From: Amborella trichopoda | Taxonomy: Eukaryota > Streptophyta > Magnoliopsida > Amborellales > Amborellaceae | Assembly: GCF_000471905.2 (NCBI RefSeq) | Contig: NW_006496517.1 | Coordinates: 372,519-436,518 of the forward strand | Direction: 5' to 3' | DNA: 64,000 nt | Shown: positions 48,360-61,599 of the stretch, one piece after another | Position numbering within the stretch: position 1 is the stretch's first letter | How the letters are laid out: every line of letters starts with the position of its first letter | The notes under the pieces: generated by a model | What the model was told of the DNA's origin: nothing | Seen by the model: only the letters and a program-made list of their open reading frames with translations | The model's database searches: none | Translations under genes and position numbers: made by a program

Positions 48360-49010
48360 ATACGAGGAAGTAGTTGAGATAGATGGTCAAAAAATACCTA
48401 AAGAGATCATTTTCAATATATTGGGTCGACAATCAAGGAGAACAGAGAGATTGAAGAAGATGTCGTGCATAAAATTTGAGCTGGGTGTGTAAAGTGAAGA
48501 TGTGCATCCAGAGTTTCATGTGATCACTGCATTCCAATGAAACTGAAAGGGAAGTTCTATAGGGTTGTTGTAAGATCAACCATTTTTTATGGGACAGAAT
48601 GGTGCGCAGTTAAGGAACAGCATTTTCATAAAGTGAGTGTAGCTGAGATGAGGATGTTTTAATGGAGAGTAGCAAGACAAAAAAAGATAGCTTTCAGAGT
48701 GAACACATTTGAGGGAACTTACGGGTGGCTCCAATATGCGATAATATGAGAGAAAGTAGACATATGTTGGTTGGCCATGTGCAGCGTACACTTAAATATA
48801 GCACCAGTTAGGACGAGCAATTTGGTTCAAGTAGAAGGCTCTAAAAAGGCAACGGGAAGGTCTAAAAGGACATAGATGGAAGAAGTGAGAAGAGATATGA
48901 TGACTTATACTTCCTGTAGGTATGGCACTTAATAGAGTAGACTTGCATAACAAGATTCGTGTAGCTGACCCCAAATAGTTGGGATAAGGCTCGGATGATG
49001 ATGATGGATA
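48360..49010 (+). mobile_element. RTE LINE 3' end fragment
   Basis: Decayed C-terminal region of RTE ORF: VVRSTIFYGTEWCAVK-like and the block around HFHKVSVAEMRMF, then a 3' end with GTAGCTGACCCCAAATAGTT, GGGATAAGGCTCGG and ATGATGATGATGG. Heavily 5'-truncated. It abuts the outer end of the inverted repeat's right arm. Confidence 0.82.
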
Positions 49011-49110
49011 ATTGGATAGGACCATTATGATGTAATTCACTTTATTGCTTTAGTAATTCACGTCATCAATTCCATTCAAATCATTTTCTAATTGGTTATT
49101 GCTTGATGAA

Positions 49111-49716
49111 CATTGTTCAAAAATTCGATCTACCAGCCACCTAGGCCAAAACGCCTAGGCAGGTGCCCTGGGCGTACTTGCTCCTAAGCAAAGGCGGCCG
49201 CCGGGACAATGCCTTGCAGCAACTTGGCCGAGGGCAGGAAAAAGCCCTCGACCAAGGGCAAAAAAAGTAATTCTCCACCTTGTAAGGAGGGAAAAGGGGT
49301 TTGGAGGGTAAATCCACCCCCCCCAAACCCCTTATGTCTCACTCACAAGCTGATGTGCTCTCTCTCTCTTTACATATAACAATTGAAGAAGAGGAAATAC
49401 AAGATGCCCTCCAATTGTTCGATGTGAGGCCTCTCTCTCTCACACAGTCAGTCACACACATACATAGACACTCATATCGACCCATATGCTCTCACTCTAC
49501 ATATGACAAGAAGAGAATGAAGAAAGTAACCTCTATGTGTTTGATGTGAGCACATGTCCTCCAAGTGGTCAATGTGAGACCTCTCTCTCATACACACATG
49601 GACCCACACACTCACATATATGCCACCCAACTCCCCCCCCCCTCCCTTCCAGCCACCCCCAACCCCAAGTTGTTTCGGTGCTACCTAGGCGGCCGTCCTC
49701 TGGTTTTTCAACATTG
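49111..49716. mobile_element. Non-autonomous hAT element, CCTAGGCG type, perfect 8-bp target duplication
   Basis: Flanked by TTGATGAA at 49103-49110 and 49717-49724. The ends CATTGTTCAAAAATTCG and GGTTTTTCAACATTG are inverted repeats. CACCTAGG, CGCCTAGGCAGG and CTACCTAGGCGGCCG stand close to the ends, as in 43787-45608. 606 bp, no protein; the middle is CT-rich and has CACACA words. Confidence 0.8.
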
Positions 49717-49724
49717 TTGATGAA

Positions 49725-49972
49725 TAAGTGCCTCGGTTACTCTTCCATGCTTATAGCCTTCAACTCTAACTTCAATGTATTTTTTCTTATATCAATGAGT
49801 TCAAATTAAAAGGCAAATAAATGAAACAATTTCAGTACATCAATCCACAACTTCCACCATCCAATCCACAACACCTAACCCCATCATCTCCTTCTAAGGA
49901 CTCAGTACACAAAGAAACAATATTTCAGCCTCTTCAACCACAACTAGCCATTCCCTCATGAACCTTGCCCAT

Positions 49973-50005
<33 letters not shown>

Positions 50006-51285
50006 CTTTGTTAATTTTCTACATATAAAAAAGTACACAGATAATATTGTCGACTATATGTTCATAAGTCTACATTGTTATCTTCTTCTTATAAAAGAAC
50101 ACCCAGATACCTGTACGTCAATTTTTTGTTCCTAAAGGAAAAAAGGCAGAGAAAAATACAATCCATTGCAAGGCTTTTCCTCTTCCTCACAAATCCTACA
50201 TTCTGATATATCAGATGGTTGCCTCCTCAGCTTCTACTATTCTTTCTACCCATGTTCAAAACTCAAATAGGCATAGGATAGGTACTAATCAAAAGCCATC
50301 AAGTCAGCAAGACTCAATAAAGATGATTTGGTGAGATATGGCTGAGTTACACAAGACAAGTGGAAATTTTTAAAAATCTATATGAATCAACCGAGTAATA
50401 GAAACTCAGCAAGTGCCCCACCTAAGTTGACTCAGATGAGTCCTAAGTCAACTGGCAGAGTTTTCAAACAGTACTTAGCAGTAGCACCACATCAAAGGGG
50501 CAAATAATCGTACCACGATAGTTTTTTGCAATGTGGGAAATATTTGTGTGATTAAAATTATTATGTTCATGGGACATCTATGATCACCACTGGTTTCCAT
50601 TAAAGCCAAAAACATGTAGCAATGTGCAAGAAGAATTTGAACGCATAAGACAATGTGGTATCCGAGGGATCAAAGAGAATGCCGAAACATTAAAGTTCAA
50701 AAAACGTTTTTCTTTTTTTTTTTTTGAGAAAATAAAGTTCAAGAAACAATTCCGATAAGAGAATAAAAAACTTGTAAGGAAAAATTTTGCAGTAAGCAAT
50801 CAAGTAAAATTGTCCAAACCATGGTCTTTAAGGGATCCAACAAAACCATAGTTTATCAACCCAACCACCAACAATCCCACTCAGGAACTATATAAACTAA
50901 GGTATTGGGAGAATAAGATGATTAAAAACCAGCCGAAGAATAGAGATGATTGGGTCCTGGTTTTATGGGTGAACTAGGACTCGAGTTGTTGGATGCATGT
51001 GAAGAAATGAAAACGGATTATAGAGAGGAACATAGAGTGGCAAGGGATGAAGAAAGAGAACAGTAGAAGATGGAGAAGCAGATGAGGTCTATGGAATAAG
51101 AGGATCTTACCCTTGCAAAGAACAACACCTAAAAAAGAATAATAGCTTCAACACCACAAGAGAGAGGAATGAGCACTTCATACTGGAATAATAACTAATT
51201 ACGGACAAAATATGGACATTTATTTTATTCCCCACAATGAATCTGGCCTAGCACGTAAAATGATATCTACACATGTTGCACAACC
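49725..51285. other. Unassigned RABA1 intron DNA
   Basis: There is no recognisable protein domain or element ends. A CT microsatellite lies at about 49975-50002. The rest is AT-rich with no clear repeat structure. Confidence 0.5.
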
Positions 51286-51289
51286 ACCG

Positions 51290-53205
51290 TTTCAAGAAAC
51301 ACTAGGCGTAGACGGCCAGCCTAGCGCCCAGCCCCTAGGCAGGCGCCCTGAGGTGAAAATTTTTTAGAAACATGCATATAAGTGTTGTCCAAACGGACAT
51401 ATATGCAGATATTTATGCTAGTTTCGTTTTTGTTTTTTGGCATATCTATATGTATTTCACCTAACTTTTTCCATGCAAAAAAATACGCATGAATGTTGAA
51501 ACATGTTCAAAACTTCAAATCATTGATAATATAGTGAAAAAAACATAAACAAGTCCATTGCGTATTAGTCTCCAACTCTCCAATCCATACTCCATAGTGA
51601 CACATGGGCATGATACACAATTACATGCACATAGACATAGTCATGTAAACTCCAAGTCTCTAATAAAAGTATAAAACCTTAATCCATATGTCCAATACAA
51701 GAGGTTGTAATATAAAAGACAATGAAATAGAAACGAGAGGAGATCTTTGTTTCTTCAAGGGTATGGTGTGGCTGTATATGAAGGTTGTGAAGTCCTTAGA
51801 AACTGCCCTTCAAAAATATAACAAATTTGATTTCTTTTGTATAGCCTTTTCTTACTGGAAATAATTTTACAAATTTATATCTCCATGGCATTTTTACAAC
51901 TTTGTACTAAGTAGTAGAAATCGAGGGAACAAATTATCAACAATGGAACAACATTCATTCCCTCTACTATTGACAAATTATTAAAGGCCATCAAATATGG
52001 TAACATACACTATGGGAGCATCTACCATATGTTATAAAATGGTTGTATCTAGAGACTATTCAAACAAAAGGCTACGATCCCATGATGATGACGAACAAAT
52101 GCACAACACAAGAATTTATTAGACAGACTAAGACAAAATATATGAACTGCAAGTTTAGTAATAATAGGTGTAGAAACGAGGAAGTAGTGAAGATTCATGG
52201 TCAAGAAATACCTAAAAGAAATAGTTTCTGATATCTAGGTTCGATAATCTAGGAGAATGGAGAGATTGAAGAAGATGTCGCACATAGAATTAGAGCTGGA
52301 TGGGCAAAGTCGAGATGTGCATCCAGAGTTTATGTGATCGCCGGATATCATTGAGACTAAAGTGGAAGTTCTATAAGATGGTTGTAAGACCAGCCATGCT
52401 TTATGGGATAGAATATTAGGCAATCAAAAAACAACATATCCATAGGATGAGCATAGCTGAGATGAGATGGATAAGTGCAAGACAAGAAATGATAGAATTC
52501 GGGATGAATACATACGAGGGAACTTAGGTATGGAAGAGAACTTAGGTGTGACTTCAATAGGTGATAAGATGAGGGAAAGTAGACTTAGGTGGGCAGGCCA
52601 TGTGCAATATAGACTAATACTGCACCGGTTATGAGGCATGATTTGGTTCTAGTGGAGGGCTCTAAAAGGTTAAGGGGAAGGCCTAAAAGGAAATAGATGG
52701 AAGTAATGAGAAAAACATATAGTGACTTTTGGTCTTATTGAGAGTATGGCCCTTGAAAGAGAAGAATGGAGGAACAGGATTCATGTAACCAACCCCAAAT
52801 AATTGGGATAAGGCTTGGATGATGATGAAATTTAGTATATGTATTATACAATTTTGATGAACATAATTTTTATTAATTATTAAAGGTTATCAACTAATAG
52901 TATCCCTCTAAAAATTAAAACTCTTAAGAGTTATTCTGAAATATAAAAAAAAAAAAAAATTCCCCAATACGTAACCCATATTTTCTATCAAAAATATCAA
53001 AAAAAGACCCAAAATGGCCTTAACAGCCTTTTTATTGCACAAAAGGCGCCTGTCCACCTGCCTAGGACTAGCTGCTAGGCAGCCACCTAGGTGCTTGCTT
53101 GGGCTGCCTATGCGATTGCACATGAACTAGCACCTAGAGAGGGCCCCCATGCCTAGACGTGCAGCCTAGTGCCCTTTGGTCGCATAGGCGCTTGCTGAAA
53201 GTTCT
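51290..53205. mobile_element. CCTAGGCG-type hAT-like element carrying an RTE LINE
   Basis: The left end region has GTTTCAAGAAACACTAGGCG then CCCCTAGGCAGGCGCCCTGA. The right end region has CACCTGCCTAGGAC, AGCCACCTAGGTGC and CGCATAGGCGCTTGCTGAAA. These resemble the ends of 43787-45608 and 49111-49716. No clear target duplication was found, so the limits are approximate. It contains the RTE fragment at 52040-52830. Confidence 0.6.
52040..52830 (+). mobile_element. RTE LINE 3' end fragment, nested
   Basis: The decayed C-terminal RTE frame includes the CKFSNNRCRNEEVVKIHGQE and VVRPAMLYGIE blocks, then the 3' end CCAACCCCAAATAATTGGGA, TAAGGCTTGG and ATGATGATG. It is about 790 bp, longer than the copy at 48360-49010 and colinear with it. 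It lies within the CCTAGGCG-type element at 51290-53205. Confidence 0.82.
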
Positions 53206-53209
53206 TCTA

Positions 53210-54311
53210 AAGAATGTGCATGACTTTATTTTTTCCTAACTTGAACCCCAAGTAATATATCTTCCCAACTATTCACTATAGGAAAAGTATTTGGTTGTCG
53301 AGGGTTGCACACCCCTTGAGATTTGCACTATCCATATGAACAGACAATGCAAATCTCATGCACATTCCAAGAGACCAACCGGGAACCCCAGTTTCCCTCT
53401 CTCTTCTCTCTCTTCCAAGGCATTTGCTCATGGGTTTTTTACGAGACTACTAGAAGGGAATTTTCAGAGACAGCTTTTGATTCTCGACAATGTGAAAACA
53501 AAGAGTTTAAGATTTCCAGTGGTCAGAATAGATACAGTGGTGTATATCGCAGGAATAGCACTAATGACTAGCTTCTTTTCCAATGAAAATTCGGTCAAAA
53601 TTTTCAAGAATCCAGTAACTTTCCAGTTTACAGAGACAATGGGGCAAGCATCTTAAGGCCACCACATGGACGTAGAGGCATGGTAGAGGGAATGGAAATG
53701 GGTTTTTTGTAATCCGGAGTGAAGAAGCGGTTAGCTTATTTGTTCAAAGTATGTATATAACTAGATTTTGAATGCTTCAATTGATACATGTTCCCTATTA
53801 AATCGAAGCGGTTGATGTCTCCCGGTCTCTCTACATGTGTCTCTATAAAATCAAAGTAGAAGTTTTCTCTTCTCATCTCCCTCTAGAATTGAAGTGGGGA
53901 GAAATTGCTCTCTTCAAAATAAAAAACGGGCGGGCGCCAAGGGGACAGAGAGAGAGAGATTGTGGAGATGGCAATAGTGGAAATCAGTTCCTTAAGAATT
54001 GTTGATAGTTTGGTGAAATGCCTCTCTAGATCGACACAGACAGCCAAGTAACTAGCCGAAATCTAGCTTTTTGGCCAGAAAACACCACCCAATCTGAATC
54101 CAACAAAATAGTGATTGTCTTGCTAATGTTTAGGGTTTTCTATTTCTTATGCATCCTTTCTAGCTTACTTTGATTGTTAGATATGAGTGATTGAGTGGTA
54201 GCTGGTTTTTGGGTTGTAGAAACTGAAACGGGTTTTTGGGACAATAGAACTTGTGCCCTTTGTGAACAGAGGGACACCATTTCATGTTTGGTGTAGAAAG
54301 ATAAACCAGAG

Positions 54312-54343
<32 letters not shown>

Positions 54344-55440
54344 TGAGCGCATGGGAGGGAGACATCAAATATACAATGGCGTTCATTGCATAAAGAAAAG
54401 ATTCAAAGATGAAAGAGAGAGAGAGAAGCCATTGCAAAAGAAACCATTGGAGAGAAGGATTAACCTATGGCAAACAGAAATAAGAGTTAAAAATAAAAGA
54501 AAAATGAAAGAGGGCAGAATTGGGTAAAAAGAGGGCAGTTATGGCTTCCAGTTCCCCATTCCCCCTCCCTTGTTCTTGGATGTGATCTGCATCATCCATA
54601 TATGGATGGAGAAGAATACACAGGACAAAACAGAAGAGGTGCATCCCATGATGCACCAAAACTGGATCATTCACTAAATCTTCATTTCCCAAATGTAAAT
54701 ATCAAATTTATTTATTTTTTAAGGAAAAAGTTAACAATGTAAAGATCTAAATTCGTTTATATATTTAGGTAACTAGCCCTTGCTACAAAAAATTAAGAAG
54801 TAACAAACAGACTAATGATGACCCAGGGTTTAACCCTATTTTCCATTGTCATGACCCCCACCTAAGAGCCCACTCTTAGCACGCCACTTTTTGTGTGTGA
54901 ATTTAGGTGGTCAGCTACATCCTCCAAACTCAAACCTTTGAGTAAAGAACATCATAAACACAGATCTAAGGTTTTCCAGTGAAGATTACTAGCCATGAAT
55001 ATGTAAAATATACATTGTAAAAATGAAGAACAACAAACAACCAAATCTAACCACATTACCCACTAAGAAGCAAGAACAACACTTAAGAAACATAGATCTA
55101 ATATCACATTTCATTACTAGCAAAACAAAAACTAATAATCCAACCAGACAAACAGAAGCACAAATGAAAAACGTTCATGCAAATGAATGCAAATAGACTA
55201 CAACAGTAAAGGCAAATGTACCTACATATCACAACCCCTAAAACCCCAAACCGTATTTCATAGCATCAATTCTAAAAGGGAAAGAAAGATTAAAAGAAAG
55301 GACCCATCCTGGAAACCCTAGCATGCTACATCATTAGCAGAAACATTCCAACCCCATGACACAAAAAATAAAAACGAAACCATCCGAAACCCACACCGCG
55401 AACGCAAAGCCGAGAGTACAAATCAAAAGCAAAAATAAAT
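53210..55440. other. Unassigned RABA1 intron DNA near exon 1
   Basis: There is no recognised domain. An AG microsatellite lies at about 54310-54342. An open frame of about 120 codons at 53291-53656 starts at TTG and matches nothing I recognise. This part may include the original, pre-expansion intron sequence next to the donor site. Confidence 0.45.
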
Positions 55441-55475
55441 AAAAGAGAACAGGAAACAACAAATGGGGTGCCCTA

Positions 55476-56075
<600 letters not shown>

Positions 56076-57826
56076 CATGAAGGGCCCTATTATAGTGAAT
56101 GGTAAAATGTATCTTTAGTTTTTGGAAAGTGTTTCAAAACTCGAGGGCGGATTGCTCGTATATGTGTCGTAGGGCTGAATCGGTGCTCCATATTGAAATT
56201 AGTTCGAATAAGTAATCTAAAAAATATTTATAAATAAATAAAAATGAAAATAAATGGTTTATAGGGTGGAGATTTAGAAAAGGCCTAAAAATATTGAATA
56301 AACTTTTAAAAAAAATTTATATAAAGTGAGGTTTAAGAAGAACCGCATTAAGACCCATACCATCCTATAACCAATTCGGTCCATCCTATAACCAATTCGG
56401 TCCCTGCCGATTCCCATCCATATTAACGAACCAAATTAGAAATTGCCTGATTTTAAAATAATACTTATGAGCATGAGTATATCCATCGCAAGTCTAAAGT
56501 GAAACTGATTATTTTTAATATAAAATTAGAATTGAGGAGAAGACTAAAGGTGCGAAATTGATTATTTTTTAATATAAAATTAGAATTGAGGAGAAGACGA
56601 AGAGTTGATAAAGAATTGGGCTTAACCTCGATTGGATATCAATTGATAGTTGCAATACTACCTCTCAAATTCAATTCCTACTACTTAACTACCAAAAATA
56701 GATAAAAATCTTAATAATGGGTCGACGATTTGGCAGTAGTACTACTTACCTTTATGATGAATCCCTTTAAATTTACCAAAATAAACTAAGAGTTGATTAT
56801 GAGGTTTTCCTTTGGAACTTCCTAGTACCTTAGCTTCCAACTAATCCGGTGAGTCTGTACCTAAGCTAGCTCTTTGTAAACAGTCCTAGAGTATCAATAG
56901 AGAGGTCTAGGGTTAGCTGTTGAAAGAAAAAGGTAAAATAGACTAAAATCTATTTTACCCCAAAAGGGTGGTCCGCATGCGACTGCTTATAACCATTCTT
57001 GGGCAGTCATTTTCAGTTCTGTCCATAAAGGTAAGATAAAGCTTTGTATGACACATCAAAGAGAGCAGAAATTTTCACTATGGGGAGAATAAATAAGAGT
57101 TCGGAGTTTTTAATTGGGAAAATTACAAATAATTTCGAAGGCTAGACTTTTTATACAAGTTACCCCCAATCAAATAGTTTTTTTTTTTTATTCCAAAATA
57201 TACTTTCTTAACAAATACTCTCCAACCTATAAAAAAATAAAAAATCTAAAATATCCTCCCATACTTTTACCTATGTCTCTCTCTCCTCTCTCCCACAAAA
57301 AGGTGGTACGGTGTACTCTTAAGATGGTCCGACAGTGTAATGTCAATCTAGTAAACAACAATAGTTGTCCAGCGGTACAAGGGGCGGTCCAACACTGACA
57401 AAGAACTGTCCGGCATTGCTAAAGAGTGGTCAAACAGTATGCCTATGCGGTCCAACAACAGGCCCATGCCGTCTGGCAATAGGGCCAAAGTGTGGTCCAG
57501 TAATATTAAAGAGCGGTCTGGTAGCCCATGTAAACTCACGTGAATGTCCAGCCAAAATTAAATTTTTATATACGAAAAAGGGTATTTATGTCAAAAAAAT
57601 GTACCTCTTTTACTTGGGGGGTATTTGTATATTCTAAAAAAAAAAATAATAATAATAATAATAATTTAATTGGGGTTAACTTACCGTTTTTAATTTGCTT
57701 TCTAACACAATTTTCTCATCACTATTCCAACAATAAGTCAATCACGAGGGGACCTCCAATCAAATCAACTTTTTTCCATTTTTTTTGTTTTGAAGGGAAA
57801 TCAAATCAAATTTTTTCCATTCCTTT
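56076..57826. other. Gene-free DNA upstream of RABA1
   Basis: The AT-rich stretch has no recognised domain. A near-duplicate CCATCCTATAACCAATTCGG occurs twice at about 56362-56402, and ATTATTTTTAATATAAAATT with AGAATTGAGGAGAAGAC occurs twice at 56509-56600. At 57300-57530 GGTCC/GGTCT words recur every 25-40 bases. Confidence 0.5.
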
Positions 57827-58100
57827 AAGGAAAATTGTTTCATGCGGGCTGGACTACATTTCTACAATATGAGGTCTAGAGGTATAAATCATCCATACAG
57901 TCTATCTAAAAACGGTCCAAAGGTTTTTTTTAATATATTTATTATTTTTAGTTTTCAATTTATTTATTTGTCATATTCATTATCTCCATGTTAGAAAGTA
58001 TATATTATCTAAAAATTAAGATTAAGTTATATTTAAAAAATATATTTATTGCCAAGCCTCCATTTCTACAATATGCAGGTTGGCTCCATAAAAACTGTGG
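57827..58100. mobile_element. Possible fragment of MITE family C
   Basis: AAGGAAAATTGTTTCATGCG followed by GGCTGGACTACATTTCTAC is the reverse complement of the right end of the elements at 21282-21572 and 59740-60035. The other end is not clear, so this may be a partial copy. Confidence 0.4.
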
Positions 58101-58547
58101 CCTTCATTTAATTTACTTAGATCTTTCTCCCTATACAAATTTTAAAATCAATCCAAATATTATAGGAACTCCTGCATAGCACAAATCCGCATTGATCATC
58201 AAAACAATTGTTAGAAAATCACAAATAAGTTAAAAACTTTATGAAATAAAATTAGTTATAGGAAATAAAGTAAAAATTAGCTAGATATAATAACTTATTA
58301 AAATTTTCCCATAAAAAAGGTGTTGATGGACTTAAAATATTAATTTTAGTTAAATTTGGATGCATCAAAAATAATTTTGATCTCTAATGCACCATCATAA
58401 AACGCACATACCATTAGGTAGTCAATATATATATATAAGGGAGAATAACTAGGGTTGTTACTTTTAGGTTTCTCTGGAAATTTCTTAAAAATCTCTTATT
58501 TTCTACCTCCATCGAAAACTCTCACCTCAAAACTATTTTCAAGGGAA

Positions 58548-58938
58548 AAGTTCATATAGAGTTGAGGCTCTAAAGTATCACATTAAAGCCCACCTCAAAA
58601 TTTTTACTGGAAGAGGTTGTTTTGATGCCCAAATATCTTCAAATTGATCATCTTGACATCAAGATGCATGCATGTGAGAAAAAAATGGATTTCAAGTTTT
58701 GGAAATAGTACATGTTATAACGCATTTTTGGACCGTCAATTTTCAAGATTTTCAAGTTTTCATATATTTGCATGATCTACACTATTTTTTAAGCTTTAAA
58801 TTTTATAATTAAAGATGAAAATATATTTTAAGGCTATCACAAAGCTTTCCAACATTGAAACCACATTTCTCGTCGCTGTTTGAAGGTGAGCTCTAATTTA
58901 ATTGTTTAGAGCATCAGCTCTGTACAAACTACATCCTT
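58548..58938 (+). mobile_element. MITE family A, GAGCC-end subtype, first of a cluster of three
   Basis: The start is AGTTCATATAGAGTTGAGGC then TCTAAAGTATCAC. The end is TTTAATTGTTTAGAGCATCA then GCTCTGTACAAACT. The core is GTTGTTTTGATGCCCAAATA, TTGATCATCTTGACATCAAG and CGCATTTTTGGACCGTCAAT. Non-coding. Confidence 0.82.
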
Positions 58939-58949
58939 ACTTAAAAGGG

Positions 58950-59328
58950 AAAAGTTTATATAAAGCGGAGGCTCTAAACAACCAAATTAGAGCCTAGCTC
59001 AACAATTTCACTAGAAGATGTTGTTTTGATGCCTAAATATCCTCAAATTGATCATCTCGACATCAACATGCATGGACATGAGAAAAAAATGGATTTCAAG
59101 TTTTGAAAATAGTATATTTTGTAAGGCATTTTTGGATTGTCAACTTTCAAGATTTTCAAGTTTTATAGATCTGTCGATCTAACCTATTTTTGTAAATAAA
59201 GATGAAAATATATTTTAAGGCTATCACAAAGATTTCCAATATTGAAAAAACATTTCGAGACACAATTTGAAGGTAGGCTCTAATTTGATTGTTTAGAGCC
59301 TAGGATCTATACAAACTGCACCACGTCT
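58950..59328 (+). mobile_element. MITE family A, GAGCC-end subtype, second of the cluster
   Basis: The start is AGTTTATATAAAGCGGAGGC then TCTAAACAACCAAATTAGAGCC. The end is AATTTGATTGTTTAGAGCCT then AGGATCTATACAAACT. Same orientation as the copy before it, only about 12 bases away. Confidence 0.82.
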
Positions 59329-59329
59329 A

Positions 59330-59708
59330 GGTACGGTTTGTATAGAGCCGAGGCTCTAAACAATCAAAGTAAAGCCCAATGTGATTTCAATACTAGAAAT
59401 TTTCGTTATAGCCTTAACTATATATATTTTTATCTTTAATTAAAAATTTTAAAGCTTCAAAATTAGTGTACATTAAGAAGATCTATTAATTTTGAAAATC
59501 GCAAAAATTGACAATCCAAAAATGCGTTACAAGATGCAATATTTTCAAAACTTGAAATCTATTTTTTTCTCGAGTCCAAGCATCTTGATGGCGAGATGAT
59601 CAATTTGAGGATATTTGGGCATCAAAACAACTTCTTCTCGTGAACTTTTATGAGGTGTGCTCTAATTTGATTGTTTAGAGTCTCGGCTCTACATAAACTT
59701 TTTCCTTT
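59330..59708 (-). mobile_element. MITE family A, GAGCC-end subtype, third of the cluster
   Basis: The start is GGTTTGTATAGAGCCGAGGC then TCTAAACAATCAAAG. The end is AATTTGATTGTTTAGAGTCT then CGGCTCTACATAAACT. The core GGCGAGATGATCAATTTGAG and GCATCAAAACAACTTCTTCT shows it is inverted relative to the two copies before it. Confidence 0.82.
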
Positions 59709-59739
59709 ATGTTTTATCTGAAGGATCCGGTTTTTATGC

Positions 59740-60035
59740 TGCTAAACCCGCATTTCTACTCTTAATAAATCTATTTTTGAGATGGATTTTTGGACTTCAT
59801 TTTTAAGGATATGTAATATCAAACATTCAGATCATGAATATGAAAACCAAAAAAACAGAACTTCTAAAAACTGGAAGTAATAATTCTAGTAAGAAAACAA
59901 TTGGACCGTTAGTTTCCATTGTTTTTGGATGGAACTCCTACTTGCATCCATCTTTAAGAAGGATGCTTTACACTCTCTAGACCACATATGTGAAAATGCG
60001 GTTCAGCCTGCATGAAACAATTTTCCTTATCTAAA
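59740..60035. mobile_element. MITE family C, copy 2
   Basis: The left end TGCTAAACCCGCATTTCTAC and the right end ATGCGGTTCAGCCTGCATGA then AACAATTTTCC have inverted-repeat character (GAAAATTGTTTCATGCAGGC and GCTGAACCGCAT on the other strand). The interior words match 21282-21572 in the same order. Confidence 0.65.
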
Positions 60036-60170
60036 TCTTGATTTTGGAAACATACAAAAGTCAATTATAAATAACATAAAAAGCAAAGCTAATATTTTAA
60101 ATACGTACTTCTTCATTCAAAGTTTCATTAAAAACATCATACAACACTTCGTGCTGTTAGTGTCACGCCC

Positions 60171-60400
60171 CAAGAATTTACAATACTGATAAACCTGAGA
60201 TGTGACAGTCAAAACATATATGCATCTCTTGATAGGACAAATTTACAGTGGCGAATTCTTACAAAATAACAAAAGAAAGTTTAAGCACAACTACAATATC
60301 TTCCAGAGTTGATCCTGCGAGCACTCAAAATGAAATCGCAGTTATCTTGGAAAAAAAATGTTTATCATAATTTGATGAGTTTGGCTACTCAGTAAGTGAT
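60171..60400 (+). mobile_element. Possible 5' part of a gypsy-type LTR (fossil)
   Basis: TGTCACGCCCCAAGAATTTA is a start I associate with LTRs of plant Ty3/gypsy elements, and is followed by the AT-rich sequence usual for such LTRs. The far end was not found. It may belong with the Tekay-type remnant at 61600-62850 or be separate. Confidence 0.4.
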
Positions 60401-60744
60401 CATCATATTTGTTGGGATTCTTTGAGTTTTGTTGGTTAGTCTTATGAGTTTTGACTTCTGTTAGATGTGAGTTGTGAGGATATTGATTTTTAATGGAAAG
60501 CTCCTTCAAATGTTTTGGCTCTTACTCTGTGATATATTCTGTCCTTCATTTTCCATGTTAAATAAGGACTTGTAGTAGAGTTTTGTGAGTTACATGCATG
60601 GGATTTTTCGTTTGAATAAATATTCAGAAAAGAATATCTCATGAAAGCATAAAAGCTTTGCAACGTTGGAGCATGGGAAACTTAAGTTAGAAGAGTAGAA
60701 GATAGATGATTTGTGGAAATCAATTAATCCATGTTGTGTAAGGC

Positions 60745-60870
60745 TACCTTAACTTACGATGATTTATCAACCTCCTCATCATCATTAGAGCCTTATCCCA
60801 ACTATTTGGGTTTAGCTACACGATTCTTGTTCCACTATTATGCTCTATCAAGGGCCATAACCTCAACAAA
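60745..60870 (-). mobile_element. RTE LINE 3' end fragment
   Basis: CCTCCTCATCATCATTAGAG, CCTTATCCCAACTATTTGGG and TTTAGCTACACGATTCTTGT are the reverse complement of the RTE 3' end. About 125 bp only. Confidence 0.65.
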
Positions 60871-61599
60871 AATGATTTATTTTATAAAGGGAAATTCAGC
60901 AAAAAGCCACAAAAATATGGGTCATATCCACCTTCAACTCAATGATTATCCTATAAAGGAAATTTCAGTAAAAGATACAAAAATGTATCAAATAGGGTGC
61001 TACAACTATAATGTCGATGGATTGAAACACCATCTGTCCAAAATAATTCTTTGGGCAATCTGCCAAAAGAGGGCCTTGATCATTCCTAAAAGGAGAGTAA
61101 TACTTAAAGCCTTGGAGAGAAAAAAACCAACAAAGACTTCTGGGGTTGGGGGGGGGGAGGTAAGAGAGAGAGAGAGAATTGCTTTACCACATCCCATACA
61201 AGACCGTTGCTTTCAGTACAATTTTCTGTTGGCAAGGCTTAATCAATGGCTAAGTTACTCCGACCATAACTTCTGGGCTCAAAAGGAATTACAACACTCT
61301 TGTATTTCAGACATCACCAATGCTTTATTTCACCTGTTGATGTAAATGTTCTCCAGTATGCTTCATTTCCTCTTAAGTGCTTTAGTGCTGCAATTCTGGT
61401 AGTCAACTCCAATCAAATTTAGTTGAAGTTCATTATGGTCACAAGGATGCAAGTTGATATTTAAACTTTTCTAAGATAACTTATATAACAAAAATTGTAA
61501 GCTTGTGTCTAGAATTTAACAGTTAGAACCAGCATTTTTAAAAGGCAACCACTTCGTCCTCTTAGGCACCATGATGCAGTCCTGCGATGAGCTATGAAA

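Noticed and set aside
53291-53656. Open frame of about 120 codons
   Set aside because: It starts at TTG and has no recognisable domain and no neighbouring gene context; it lies inside the RABA1 intron.
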